Below, in pieces: positions 41,844 to 51,272 of a DNA stretch of 64,000 bases. A program made the position numbers and the translations under genes. The stretch's first letter is position 1; the number at the start of each line of letters is the position of its first letter. The DNA is taken from positions 496,001 through 560,000 of the forward strand of contig NZ_JARKMX010000004.1 of assembly GCF_029360705.1 (NCBI RefSeq), read 5' to 3'. Origin of the DNA: Paraflavitalea pollutisoli (GTDB taxonomy: Bacteria; Bacteroidota; Bacteroidia; Chitinophagales; Chitinophagaceae). A model generated the notes under the pieces. That model had not been told where the DNA came from. It made no database searches and worked only from the letters and a program-made list of their open reading frames with translations.

Positions 41844-44800
41844 ATGCGCTTGTTGAATAAATTAGTCATTGCGGGATGGTTCTTGTTGCTTGCCGCATCG
41901 TCGTGCTTCGGTCAGTATTATTTTAAACATTACCAGGTCGATGATGGACTGGCGCACAATGCCGTGACCTCCATTATCCAGGACAGCAAAGGGCTTATCT
42001 GGATCGGTACCCGCAATGGCATCAACCGTTTCGATGGCTATTCCTTCAAGAGCTGTGCGTATGCGAAAGACAGCTTTGGCCGTATCGGCAACAACATCAT
42101 CAATACCATTGCGGAAGATAAAAATGGCATGATCTGGGTAGGCACTGGTAAGGGCATTTTTAAATATGACCCTTTCAAAGAACTATTTTTCGAAGTAGAA
42201 GCCACCCCCAAAGAATACTCCAGCAACCTGCTCATCGATGACCACAACAACCTGTGGTTCCTGGTGAACTCAACCCTGTGTAAATATTCACCAGCCGCCA
42301 ATCAATTTGTAAATCTGAAGATCAGCGCGTCCTGCATAGCGTTGGATACGGCCATGCAATTGTGGATAGGCGACAATGATGGCAATATCAGCCGGTATGA
42401 TGCCCATCACGCGAGCATTGAAAAGATCAGGATCGTAGCGGCTGATATTCCGGTCAATGCCCGTTCCATCAGCAAGCTATATCCGATCGGCCTTCATGAG
42501 CTGCTGATTGGTTGTTTCCGCCAGGGATTCAAAAGCTACCATACGAAAACAGGTAAGGTGACCAATTTTTCGCTGCGCGCCGACAACAGCGATGTTTATG
42601 TGCGGGACATTGCGGTAGACAATGAGGGGCAGTATTGGGTAGCTACCGAATCGGGCATCTATGTATACGACCCGGTCCGGCGTACCAGCCAGAACCTGAC
42701 CAGGCAAACAGGCGACCGGTATGCGCTGGCAGACAATGCCGTGTACACCATCACCCGCGATAACCGGGGAGGCATGTGGGCCGGGACCTTCTTCAGTGGT
42801 GTTAATTACTGTTCGAAAGACAATGCCCGGTTTGAAAAGTATTATCCACGGCCAGGTGTCAATTCCATATCCGGGCAGGCAGTCCGGGAAATATGCGCCG
42901 ATAGCAGCCAGCATCTCTGGATCGGCACGGAGGACGCTGGGATCAATCGATTTGATCTGAAAACGGGGCAATTTGTCAACTATACCACATCGGCTAACAA
43001 AGGATCCATTTCATATCCCAATATACATGGCTTGCTGGCCTGGAACGACAAATTGTACATAGGCCCCTTCTTCCTCGGCATGGAGATCATGGATATCAGC
43101 AAGGGCATCATCACCGACCGGTTTCCCCTGATCGGTGAAGAGGGTGACCGGGAAAGCGATTTTGTGCACGCGATCTACCGTACCCGGGATAATACCTTGT
43201 ATGTGGGGTCGGCTTACCGTGCATCTGGTTTATTTCGCTTTGATCCCCAACAAAAAACATTCAAGCGTATACCGGAGATACCGAAGAACACGTATGTATT
43301 CGACATCTTTGAAGATTCAAAAGGGAATATCTGGACCGGCAGCGTGAACCGCGGCGCCTTCTACTTTCATCCCCAAACCGGCGCGCACGGTAATTTTCAG
43401 TTTGGTGATACCGTCAATGCACGCATCGTGAATGATTTTGCGGTGTACAACATCTTTGAAGACAGCGATCATGCCTTGTGGTTTGCCACCACCGGGAATG
43501 GGCTGATCAAGTTGAGCGCAGACTGGAAAACGATGAAGCGATATACCATGAAGGATGGCTTGCCCACCAATGTGCTGTATGGTATCCTGGAAGATGCATC
43601 GAAGCATTTGTGGATCAGTTCGCTCAAAGGATTGATACGGTTAAATATCGCTACGGGCGCCGTGAAAGTGTATACGCAGGCCAATGGACTGATCACCGAC
43701 CAGTTCAACTACAATTCGGCGTACAAGCATACGGACGGCAAAATGTATTTTGGTTCGGTGAAAGGCATGATCGCCTTCGATCCGGCTAGTTTCGATCAGC
43801 AGGAACCAAGTCCGCCCACCTACATCACCGGGTTCCAGATCAACAACAAAGAGGTGGTGCCCGATACGGCCAACAGTCCGCTCACAAGCTCCATACTGTA
43901 TACCGACACGATCGTATTGGACCATACCCAAAACAATTTCAGTATCGAGTTTGCCGCGTTGAATTATTCGGCACCGGAAGTGACGCGGTATAAATTCCTG
44001 ATGAAGGGGCTCGACAAATCCTGGACTTACCTCAACACCAACCGGAAAGCTTATTTCACCGATCTGGCCCCTGGAAGTTATGAGTTCATTGTGCAGGCCG
44101 AAAGCAATATCGGCAGTTGGTTAGGGCAGGAGCGTAAGTTGTACATCCGGATATTGCCGCCTTTCTGGAAAAGCAATACGGCGTATTTTATCTATATCCT
44201 GTTGCTGGTGGGGGCGGTCTTTTTTGCCACCCGTATGTATCGCCAGTACCTGGAGCGGAAGAACCTGCGCAAGTTGCAGTTGTTTGAACACGAAAAAGAA
44301 AAAGAGATCTACCAGGCGAAGATCGAGTTCTTTACCAATATCACGCATGAGATACAAACACCGCTGACGCTGATAGCAGGGCCCATCGAGTGGTTGTTGA
44401 AGAAGTTTGGGCATATGCCGGAGATCAATAAGAGCCTGTTGATCGCTGATAAGAATACCAGGCGGCTCGTGGAGCTGACGAGCCAGTTACTGGATTTCCG
44501 GGCTACCGAGGCGAGCCAGTTTAGCCTGAACTTTGTGAAAACGGATATTGTAGCGGTAGTGACCGATATTGTCGCCGGTTTCAAAGGGCAGGCGGCCACC
44601 AATCAGCTCCAACTGGACGTTGAATTGCCTACCGGGCCGTTTACGGCCTTCGTGGATCGGGAAGCGTTTATCAAAATAACGACCAACCTGTTATCCAATG
44701 CGGTGAAGTATGCGGCGGCCAGTGTGGTGGTACGTATGCCGGCGATGGCCGAGGGGGATGAATACTTTACCTTGCAGTTCATCAACGATGGTAAAGCCAT

Positions 44801-45026
44801 TCCCGATGAATTCAGGCAGCAGATATTTGAGCCCTTTGTGCGGGTGCGGGGTAACAATAAGCCGGGTACAGGCATCGGCCTGTCGCTGGCGAGGTCGCTG
44901 ACGGAGTTGCACAATGGCAGCCTTTCCCTGGCTTCGGGCGCGCAGGACCTGATCGTTTTCGAACTGCGGTTGCCGGTGCACCAGGACATAGAATTTCAAT
45001 TAAGTAGCTGGAAAAAGATAGAATAG
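41844..45026 (+). CDS. Periplasmic-propeller sensor histidine kinase (hybrid two-component-like, lacking the regulator half)
   Basis: This protein of about 1060 residues senses a periplasmic ligand. A signal peptide (LLLAASSCFGQ) is followed by many Reg_prop blades with the WIGT/WVGT motif (for example GLIWIGTRNGINRF) and a Y_Y_Y domain (about 700-770, YKFLMKGLDKSW). A single membrane helix (YFIYILLLVGAVFFA) leads to a HisKA box FFTNITHEIQTPL with the phospho-His and an ATPase domain with LLSNAVKYA and GTGIGLSLARSL. In Bacteroides such sensors are usually fused to a receiver and AraC domain, but here those are a separate gene one base downstream. It is divergent from GH43 and probably controls the PUL. 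Confidence 0.92.
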   Translation: MRLLNKLVIAGWFLLLAASSCFGQYYFKHYQVDDGLAHNAVTSIIQDSKGLIWIGTRNGINRFDGYSFKSCAYAKDSFGRIGNNIINTIAEDKNGMIWVGTGKGIFKYDPFKELFFEVEATPKEYSSNLLIDDHNNLWFLVNSTLCKYSPAANQFVNLKISASCIALDTAMQLWIGDNDGNISRYDAHHASIEKIRIVAADIPVNARSISKLYPIGLHELLIGCFRQGFKSYHTKTGKVTNFSLRADNSDVYVRDIAVDNEGQYWVATESGIYVYDPVRRTSQNLTRQTGDRYALADNAVYTITRDNRGGMWAGTFFSGVNYCSKDNARFEKYYPRPGVNSISGQAVREICADSSQHLWIGTEDAGINRFDLKTGQFVNYTTSANKGSISYPNIHGLLAWNDKLYIGPFFLGMEIMDISKGIITDRFPLIGEEGDRESDFVHAIYRTRDNTLYVGSAYRASGLFRFDPQQKTFKRIPEIPKNTYVFDIFEDSKGNIWTGSVNRGAFYFHPQTGAHGNFQFGDTVNARIVNDFAVYNIFEDSDHALWFATTGNGLIKLSADWKTMKRYTMKDGLPTNVLYGILEDASKHLWISSLKGLIRLNIATGAVKVYTQANGLITDQFNYNSAYKHTDGKMYFGSVKGMIAFDPASFDQQEPSPPTYITGFQINNKEVVPDTANSPLTSSILYTDTIVLDHTQNNFSIEFAALNYSAPEVTRYKFLMKGLDKSWTYLNTNRKAYFTDLAPGSYEFIVQAESNIGSWLGQERKLYIRILPPFWKSNTAYFIYILLLVGAVFFATRMYRQYLERKNLRKLQLFEHEKEKEIYQAKIEFFTNITHEIQTPLTLIAGPIEWLLKKFGHMPEINKSLLIADKNTRRLVELTSQLLDFRATEASQFSLNFVKTDIVAVVTDIVAGFKGQAATNQLQLDVELPTGPFTAFVDREAFIKITTNLLSNAVKYAAASVVVRMPAMAEGDEYFTLQFINDGKAIPDEFRQQIFEPFVRVRGNNKPGTGIGLSLARSLTELHNGSLSLASGAQDLIVFELRLPVHQDIEFQLSSWKKIE

Positions 45027-45027
45027 T

Positions 45028-45792
45028 ATGACAGACAGTATACTCATCATCGACGACAACGAAGATATCCTGGAGTTTTTGTCGGTGGTATTAGGCGATA
45101 CCTATACGTTGCACCTCGCTGCCAATGGAGAGATTGCGCAGGAGATACTCGACAAGGAAGTGGTGAACCTGATCATTTCAGACATCATGATGCCGGGTAT
45201 CGACGGGTTTGAGTTGTGCCGCAAGGTGAAGTCGGATGTGGAGTATTGCCATATTCCGATCATTTTGCTGACCTCCAAGAATACCTACCAGGCACATATC
45301 GAAGGACTGGAAGTAGGCGCGGATGCCTATATACAAAAGCCTTTTTCGTCGGAGCTGTTGCAGGTGCAGATCGTGAACCTGCTCAAGAACCGGCGCAAGA
45401 TCAAGGAGCATTTTGCCAGTTCGCCCTTTGACGATGTGGCGGTGATGGCGCATTCCAAAACGGATGAGGCTTTTCTGCGGAAGCTGGACGAATACATCAA
45501 AGAGAACATCAAAGATCCGAACATAGAGATCGATACCCTGGCGGAGCATATGTATATGAGCCGCACCACCTTTTACCGCAAGATCAAATCGCTGTCTTCT
45601 CTTTCTCCCAAGGAACTGATCGATATCACCCGGTTGAAGAAGGCCGCCAGCCTGATCGCCGAAAATGAGTTCTCGCTGAACGAGATCTCGCGTATGGTGG
45701 GGTACAGCTCGCAAAGCTTGTTTAGCCGCAATTTTCAGAAGTATTTCAAGATGGCGCCGATGGAGTATTTCAGGTCGTTGCCGAAGAAATAG
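45028..45792 (+). CDS. Response regulator with AraC-type DNA-binding domain
   Basis: This 254-residue regulator has a receiver domain (ILIIDDNEDIL, phosphoacceptor D52 in IISDIMMPG, LLTS and YIQKPF with the conserved Lys) and a C-terminal AraC/XylS helix-turn-helix (MSRTTFYRKIKSLSSLSPKELI, NEISRMVGYSSQSLFSRNFQKYF). It is the missing output half of the adjacent sensor, whose stop codon is separated from this ATG by one base. The two are in different reading frames, so this is a real two-gene arrangement. It would activate the divergent GH43-GH105-sulfatase and SusC/D operons. Confidence 0.93.
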   Translation: MTDSILIIDDNEDILEFLSVVLGDTYTLHLAANGEIAQEILDKEVVNLIISDIMMPGIDGFELCRKVKSDVEYCHIPIILLTSKNTYQAHIEGLEVGADAYIQKPFSSELLQVQIVNLLKNRRKIKEHFASSPFDDVAVMAHSKTDEAFLRKLDEYIKENIKDPNIEIDTLAEHMYMSRTTFYRKIKSLSSLSPKELIDITRLKKAASLIAENEFSLNEISRMVGYSSQSLFSRNFQKYFKMAPMEYFRSLPKK

Positions 45793-45910
45793 GGGATACA
45801 GGTCGTATTCAGCCACTACGATTGTCGCTTCTGCACTACGTGAGGTTACCGCCAGTTGCCGAGATTTGTGGGGTGCCAGCGAATGGCACACAACCTAAAA
45901 ACACAACAAC

Positions 45911-46333
45911 ATGGCAAGTCTCCATCCTTACGTTCATTTCAATGGCAATGCCGAAGAAGCCTTTACGTTTTATAAATCAGTATTTGGTGGCGAGTTTGGC
46001 AAAGTGATGTGGTACAAAGACCTGGCCAGTGAGCAGTTTCCCATTGGAGATAAAGACATCAACAGGCTGATGCATATTTCCTTGCCGATCGGTAAGGGGA
46101 GTATGTTGCTGGGCAGTGATGTATTATCGGTGATGGGCGAGGTAACGGAAGCCGACAATAGAAATACGATCTCCATCAGTGCTGAGAGCCGGGAAGAAGC
46201 GGGGAAATTGTTTCATGGTCTGTCTGCCGGTGGTAGCATAGAAATGCCCATCAATGATGGCCCTTTCGGGGCTTATTTCGGTATGTTTACCGATAAGTAC
46301 GGCGTGCAGTGGATGGTGGAGTTTACAGGATAG
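45911..46333 (+). CDS. PhnB-like VOC family protein
   Basis: This 140-residue protein has the PhnB/DUF1338-like VOC start SLHPYVHFNGNAEEAFTFYKSVFGGEF, a DINRLMHISLPIGKGSMLLGSD segment and the closing FTDKYGVQWMVEF. PhnB-type proteins are small cytoplasmic proteins, often of unknown ligand. The name is by fold, and no reaction is assigned. It lies downstream of the PUL regulator but 118 bases away, so it is probably separate. Confidence 0.88.
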   Translation: MASLHPYVHFNGNAEEAFTFYKSVFGGEFGKVMWYKDLASEQFPIGDKDINRLMHISLPIGKGSMLLGSDVLSVMGEVTEADNRNTISISAESREEAGKLFHGLSAGGSIEMPINDGPFGAYFGMFTDKYGVQWMVEFTG

Positions 46334-46391
46334 TCGAAGCCGCCCTAATGCGTAGCCCCTTCCGGCCACACAGTCTGAAGGGTTTGTTGCT

Positions 46392-46733
46392 TTAGCTCAG
46401 CGACACTACATCCGCCATAGCGCGGTATCCGTGCCCGGTTTTCCGGATCAGGATGATCTCCCGGTGCCGAACCGGCGGGTGGGGGAGTTGGAAATCCTCT
46501 TTCCTGACAAATAGCTTGGTGTATAATTGATAGAAGGACAGGATCAATTTACCGGTTCGGGCGGCCATTTGCTGGCGAATATGGCTGTTTTTCATGTTCA
46601 TATTGACGTATTGCAGGGTGGTTGAGGAAACAAAGATGACAAGGAAACGGCGGCCGTCATAATGAATCCTTGTAACTGGTCGGCAATCGCCAATAAAGTG
46701 TAGTAAAATGGCAGTAAACCGCCCTTCGTTCAA
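46392..46733 (-). CDS. Small hypothetical protein (doubtful)
   Basis: This 113-residue basic reading frame contains FLVIFVSSTTLQYVN and RHREIILIRKTG. I recognise no family, signal peptide or catalytic motif. It is listed because it is the only candidate gene in the otherwise empty 476-base stretch 46334-46809. It could be chance coding. Confidence 0.3.
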   Translation of the reverse strand: MNEGRFTAILLHFIGDCRPVTRIHYDGRRFLVIFVSSTTLQYVNMNMKNSHIRQQMAARTGKLILSFYQLYTKLFVRKEDFQLPHPPVRHREIILIRKTGHGYRAMADVVSLS

Positions 46734-46809
46734 TAAATCCCCCCGTTGGCTAATTAATCCTTGCTGGTGGCCCCCTTTTTAGGCAGTTTTGGGAAATAAC
46801 AGCATAGCC

Positions 46810-47394
46810 ATGAAAATATTGACAGCCTTCAGCCTCATAACCCTACTAACGGCCTTCGCGACGGGGGATAAGCCCCCGGTAAAGGATTATTTCCAGGTGC
46901 CCGGTCCACTGGCCTTCAACAACGAAGCTTTTCGCCTGTCCTGGAGCGCGCATCCCAGCGCCACCTACTATAAGCAGGAATACCTGCCAGCCGGACAAAC
47001 CACCAACAAATACAACAGCATGGTGATGCTCGAGGTGGCGACGGGCAATTTTGTGCTGGCCGATGTGGTCAAGCAGAAAACGAATGAACTGGACAATCGG
47101 AAAAGAACAGACCCCACCACCAACTATGCAGTCATTAAAAACCCCACGACGGGCGATCACCTGATCGACTTTGTGGTGAGTCAGGGTACAGGTGCTGCCA
47201 GCATTGTGGAATACAATGTGTACCGGTACATCACCCTGAAAGAAACATCGGGTGCGAAAGGCGTGTTACTCGTGGGTTTTAGCAAGCGTGCCTATGGCAA
47301 TGCCGGCACGGCCTTCCTGGAGCAGATCAAGAAGGACCGCCCGGGCTATATCACTGCCATGGCCAATTACAAAGTGCCGGAAGTGAAGCTCTAG
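46810..47394 (+). CDS. Secreted hypothetical protein
   Basis: This protein of about 194 residues begins with a signal peptide (MKILTAFSLITLLTAFATG). The mature part contains SWSAHPSATYYKQEYLPAGQ, VATGNFVLADVVKQK and GAKGVLLVGFSKRAYG, and it looks like a small soluble periplasmic or surface domain of unknown family. The start is ATG 46810, seven codons inside the longest open frame from 46789, because it gives a clean signal peptide. It leads a group of three genes whose later two encode a membrane protein and a putative metallopeptidase, but spacing does not prove an operon. Confidence 0.7.
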   Translation: MKILTAFSLITLLTAFATGDKPPVKDYFQVPGPLAFNNEAFRLSWSAHPSATYYKQEYLPAGQTTNKYNSMVMLEVATGNFVLADVVKQKTNELDNRKRTDPTTNYAVIKNPTTGDHLIDFVVSQGTGAASIVEYNVYRYITLKETSGAKGVLLVGFSKRAYGNAGTAFLEQIKKDRPGYITAMANYKVPEVKL

Positions 47395-47516
47395 GCGGCA
47401 CAACGCCGGGTACTGTTTAATTGCTTATCTTTAAAAGGAGGCCTCCAAAGGCCTTCGCAACAACCCTCCGTACCCGGAAAACCGGCATCCAATCTACCAC
47501 CAATAGCTGCTACACG

Positions 47517-48029
47517 ATGGACAAACGGGAGTACAAGTTTCTCGCATGGGGATACAAGGCGGCGATCGTGCTCGCCATAGTAGGCATTATAGCTTCTTCC
47601 AGTTACCTGTTTTATTATTTATACAAATCCGATCCGCAGTTGATCAAGGTAGAGACCATGGTAGGCTTTAGCGCAGAACGGCGCATGGTCCTGTTGTCTA
47701 CCGGCATCTTTGTGGCCATGTCCTTTGGCTTTCTGGGATTTGCCCTTTTCCTCATCCAGGCGAAAGGAGAGATAGAAGGTTCGCTGGATTACAAAAGTGC
47801 CAAGGTCAATATCGTTCGCATGTCGCCGGGCATCTTTGTGATCCTGTGTGCAACGGTCATCATTATTTTCTGCGCTACCTTCCGGATCGATTATTCGGCC
47901 AAATTTCAGGGCGACCCCACCCAGCCACCGCAACAAAACACGTCGCAAGGCACGATTGAAGATCCGTTGCCGACCCCCGACTACAACTTTCGGGAGGATA
48001 CCATCCCATTGAAGGATTCAACCAAGTAA
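47517..48029 (+). CDS. Hypothetical inner-membrane protein
   Basis: This 170-residue protein has three predicted membrane helices (about 12-36, 62-83 and 105-122; for example AAIVLAIVGIIASSSYLFYYLY) and a hydrophilic Pro/Gln/Asp-rich C-terminus of about 40 residues. No family is recognised. The start is ATG 47517, since the 32 preceding in-frame residues are Arg/Thr-rich and unlike a membrane protein start. The next gene, a putative metallopeptidase, starts two bases after its stop, so the two are co-translated. Confidence 0.7.
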   Translation: MDKREYKFLAWGYKAAIVLAIVGIIASSSYLFYYLYKSDPQLIKVETMVGFSAERRMVLLSTGIFVAMSFGFLGFALFLIQAKGEIEGSLDYKSAKVNIVRMSPGIFVILCATVIIIFCATFRIDYSAKFQGDPTQPPQQNTSQGTIEDPLPTPDYNFREDTIPLKDSTK

Positions 48030-48031
48030 AC

Positions 48032-49690
48032 ATGAAACAGCATCATTTCATACAAGGCAGGGCAGGCAAGGTACTGGGCTGCCTGATCGTGTTAGGAATA
48101 AGCCTGGCGGCGGTAGGGCAAACCTCCTGTGATTCTTTGGATCGGCACCTGGCCTTTCTGCAAACCATCTATGATCAGAACCGGTCAGAGACCAAACCCG
48201 AGCGTAAAAAGAAGCTCTACCAGCAATACATCAACGAATCCAAAAAAGGAGCAGCCATCGCTACCCGTTGTTTCGCCAGTCAGGCGGTAGCAGCCGGCAG
48301 TGTGGGATACCTGAAGAATAACTACCTGGTGGGTAAACTCTATTTGCAGGCCTATGCTTGTGACGATGCCCGTAAATCATTTGACCTGTGCCTGGGTAAT
48401 CCGCATTGTGGTACGGAGCGGATAGGGGCCGCAGGTACCTATGCGCAGGTCATCGGCAGGTACAATTGCAACCGGCCCCAGGTGGAGGGCTCGGCTAACT
48501 CCAACGGCTATTCCCTGGACTACGACGGAAAAGGCAACGCTTTTGTGAAAAACGTATTTGCCCAGGTAGCTGAGGGTACGTATAACGAAACACCCTTATT
48601 GCCCGACGAGATCGAAAAAATCATGGCGAGAACGGTATGGGCAGCCGATACGATCGATGTAGCCAGGGTCAGGCAGCTTTCGGGGCAGGACAAGTATTTA
48701 TTGGCGCCTCCCTTTTTATTGATGCAAACGGGGAGTGCCTTTGCGTCAGTTCCAATCAAATGGGAGAAGAACCTGGCGCTGAATACACAGACAGGCGCGC
48801 CAGCGCCTATGTTGGCCGATTATAATGCCTTTATGCAGAAACATTACCAGGCAATACAACAGACTTATTTTGATAAGTACAACGCTACTGATAAACTGAT
48901 ACCGGTATACCTGGCGGGTGGTGATTATAGTCAGACAGGAGTCAAAGACTTTTTGTCGTTCTGCAATCAGATCCATTACAGGGCCTGGAAGAAGGTGGCG
49001 TATTACATGCCGCTCGACAATAGCATTGTGGCATGGGCCTCTTCAGGCGGCGGCACCCTGGTGCATGAGTTGGTGCATGCCTTGATGGCGGGTGATTTTC
49101 CCCAGGCGCCCTGGTGGCTGAACGAAGGGATGGCTTCCCTGCACGAAGAAGCCAATGAGCAGGGCATGCCTGTCAATAATTACCGGCTGATATTGATACA
49201 ACAAGCGATAGCGCGTGATCAGTATTGCATCGATTGGCGCGACCTGATCCGAACCGCAAAATATGAAGGGGCCGATCAAACGACCTATAACTTACTGCAT
49301 GGGTACAGCCGGTATTTCTGCAAGTTTCTGCATGACAAGTCGGGCAAAGATGGACTTGCCGCGATATACAGGCAAATTCGCGATGGGGCGGCCTTGACAG
49401 ATACCGGGCAGATCGCGATTATTGGTCAGGTTGCTCATCTTACGGCAGATCAGTTACAACAGCAATGGCAAGCCTGGCTGTTGACCGAAAGGGTGACGCA
49501 GCGATGGGAGCCAACGATCCGTGGTATGGTAAGCGAGTTTCCCAAGACCTACCAATACCCGTTTAAAAAGGCTACGGCTGCCTACCCCGACCAAAGTCTG
49601 CAGGCGTTGCAGGAATACTACAAAAGCAAGATGAAGGAACGAACAGTCCGAAGTGGATCGTCACATGGCGTCGGACCGCAACAATTTTGA
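48032..49690 (+). CDS. Putative secreted zinc metallopeptidase (peptidase MA-like)
   Basis: This 552-residue protein has a signal peptide (VLGCLIVLGISLAAVGQ), an N-terminal helical region (about 35-330) and a gluzincin-type active site: HELVH (345-349) with a further Glu in WWLNEGMASLHEE (E365, third zinc ligand candidate). Relatives of the peptidase MA/DUF1570 type are secreted proteases of unknown substrate. The C-terminal region has a TPR-like or helical pattern. It follows the three-helix membrane protein by two bases, so the pair may act together at the membrane. Confidence 0.82.
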   Translation: MKQHHFIQGRAGKVLGCLIVLGISLAAVGQTSCDSLDRHLAFLQTIYDQNRSETKPERKKKLYQQYINESKKGAAIATRCFASQAVAAGSVGYLKNNYLVGKLYLQAYACDDARKSFDLCLGNPHCGTERIGAAGTYAQVIGRYNCNRPQVEGSANSNGYSLDYDGKGNAFVKNVFAQVAEGTYNETPLLPDEIEKIMARTVWAADTIDVARVRQLSGQDKYLLAPPFLLMQTGSAFASVPIKWEKNLALNTQTGAPAPMLADYNAFMQKHYQAIQQTYFDKYNATDKLIPVYLAGGDYSQTGVKDFLSFCNQIHYRAWKKVAYYMPLDNSIVAWASSGGGTLVHELVHALMAGDFPQAPWWLNEGMASLHEEANEQGMPVNNYRLILIQQAIARDQYCIDWRDLIRTAKYEGADQTTYNLLHGYSRYFCKFLHDKSGKDGLAAIYRQIRDGAALTDTGQIAIIGQVAHLTADQLQQQWQAWLLTERVTQRWEPTIRGMVSEFPKTYQYPFKKATAAYPDQSLQALQEYYKSKMKERTVRSGSSHGVGPQQF

Positions 49691-49758
49691 GGTTGGCATA
49701 TTGCTGTCTTGGAGAAAACAGCGTATTTTACCCCTCAAACCCTTAACCGAATTTTGCC

Positions 49759-50721
49759 ATGGCGACTGATGGTGTTAAAATTATTGACGGAGATACCGCA
49801 CATGATATTTATTGGGGCATCATGGATATGTATGACAATGATGAGCCGCTGGAATCGATCAGGTACACATTCCCTTTTCCTGGTGATGATCACTTCGATG
49901 CCTTTCATTATGAGGTTTACGTGACAGCATATGCCTTTGCATTGTGGGAGATCGGCGGGGTAACCGACGACGTGGTGGCGGAAGTACAAGCCGTTATCAA
50001 GGCTGGTGCATGCGTGGCGGAGTGGACCGCTCACTACGGAGAAGAGGCGGGTAAGGCGAGACAGGCAGAACTGGACAATCTTTGGACACAAATAACCCAA
50101 CCCAATCCCGCCATACGGCCACGGAAGCGATACGAACTGGTGACTAATTTGCACTTTCAGCCCGATGATCTCCTGGTCTTTCAACTTCCGGGTAAGTCGT
50201 CTTATGCAGCAACGGTGCTGTTGGAAGTACACCAATACCGTGGTGAATGTAGCTATCGTTTCGGCATAATCTCATTGGCAGGTGAGGCAAAGCCGGATAT
50301 GAAGACCATCTATGAGGGCGGGCTCGTGGGGCGTAAGATCCCGTTTGGGCTGGGTGGAGACCTGCAGCATTTCATGGCCATGGGTATGGAAGAGATCATG
50401 CGGCAGGGAGGAATTCAGGCCATTATGCAGCGGGAGGCCGAACGAACCGGTAGTTTCAAGATTGGTGTCAGTATGGTCGCGGTGTCACACAACGACCTGG
50501 CTTCGTTCAAACACGAGTTGCAGAAAATTGGAACACTACGCCTGAAAGAAGAATATAGATCCATCGGGTCAATGGGGGTGGGCAGCAGCCTGGAGGATTT
50601 TAGCGCACATTTTGCAGGTGAATCGGCGTTGGTTCAAGCCCAGGATAATACGTTGTTCCGCATCAGTGATGCGGTTGTACAAGGTGGTAAAGGTGGTAGG
50701 GGCCATTTGACTGTCTGTTGA
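49759..50721 (+). CDS. Hypothetical cytoplasmic protein
   Basis: This 320-residue protein without signal peptide starts VKIIDGDTAHDIYWGIMD and has a middle FQPDDLLVFQLPGKSSYAAT segment and a C-terminal KIGVSMVAVSHNDLASFKHEL stretch. Similar DGDTAHDIY-type sequences are seen in Bacteroidota proteins of unknown role, some near polymorphic-toxin immunity genes, but I cannot assign a function. The next gene starts at 50763. Confidence 0.65.
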   Translation: MATDGVKIIDGDTAHDIYWGIMDMYDNDEPLESIRYTFPFPGDDHFDAFHYEVYVTAYAFALWEIGGVTDDVVAEVQAVIKAGACVAEWTAHYGEEAGKARQAELDNLWTQITQPNPAIRPRKRYELVTNLHFQPDDLLVFQLPGKSSYAATVLLEVHQYRGECSYRFGIISLAGEAKPDMKTIYEGGLVGRKIPFGLGGDLQHFMAMGMEEIMRQGGIQAIMQREAERTGSFKIGVSMVAVSHNDLASFKHELQKIGTLRLKEEYRSIGSMGVGSSLEDFSAHFAGESALVQAQDNTLFRISDAVVQGGKGGRGHLTVC

Positions 50722-50762
50722 ACCGTTGGCTGAACATTTTAATGTACCTGAACTCAATTCCC

Positions 50763-51272
50763 ATGAAACGTATATTGCTACTACTCCTGGCCTTATGCCT
50801 GGGAGCTATTTCCTACGGCCAGGACAATGCGCCGCTCAAAAGAGCAGCCTATACGCTGAAGATGCCCATCAGCAAAAGTAAAGTGTACGAGGAAGCGATT
50901 CCCGAAGGACCGTATGTATTGCCCGACAAAACGATCATGCTCTATCCGGGAGAAACGGTGAACATCGAGGTCGATCAAACGGATGGCGTCGTCCATTCGT
51001 TTCGCGCGGTAGCAGCCATCAATGACTCTGCAAAAACCATCGTACTATCCTTTACGCAATCGGTCAATAACAAAAAGCACGAACTGATGATGCTGGCTGT
51101 CAAAAATCCATTTGCCTGGCACCTGACTTACCAGGCCAATATCTTTTTGCTACGCCCCGAAAAATGGGTGTCTACGAATGTAGTACCGGTCTTCCCGGGC
51201 CTGATGAGCTACGAAACCTGGCCCGATCCGATTGTTTCTATTGGTATTGGTAAACTGGCGTTTAAGAAATAA
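50763..51272 (+). CDS. Secreted hypothetical protein
   Basis: This 169-residue protein has a signal peptide (MKRILLLLLALCLGAISYGQ). The mature part is rich in beta-strand patterns (MLYPGETVNIEV, KTIVLSFTQSVNNKK) and ends KLAFKK. No family is recognised. The last 123 bases overlap the convergent WG-repeat gene on the other strand. Confidence 0.7.
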   Translation: MKRILLLLLALCLGAISYGQDNAPLKRAAYTLKMPISKSKVYEEAIPEGPYVLPDKTIMLYPGETVNIEVDQTDGVVHSFRAVAAINDSAKTIVLSFTQSVNNKKHELMMLAVKNPFAWHLTYQANIFLLRPEKWVSTNVVPVFPGLMSYETWPDPIVSIGIGKLAFKK

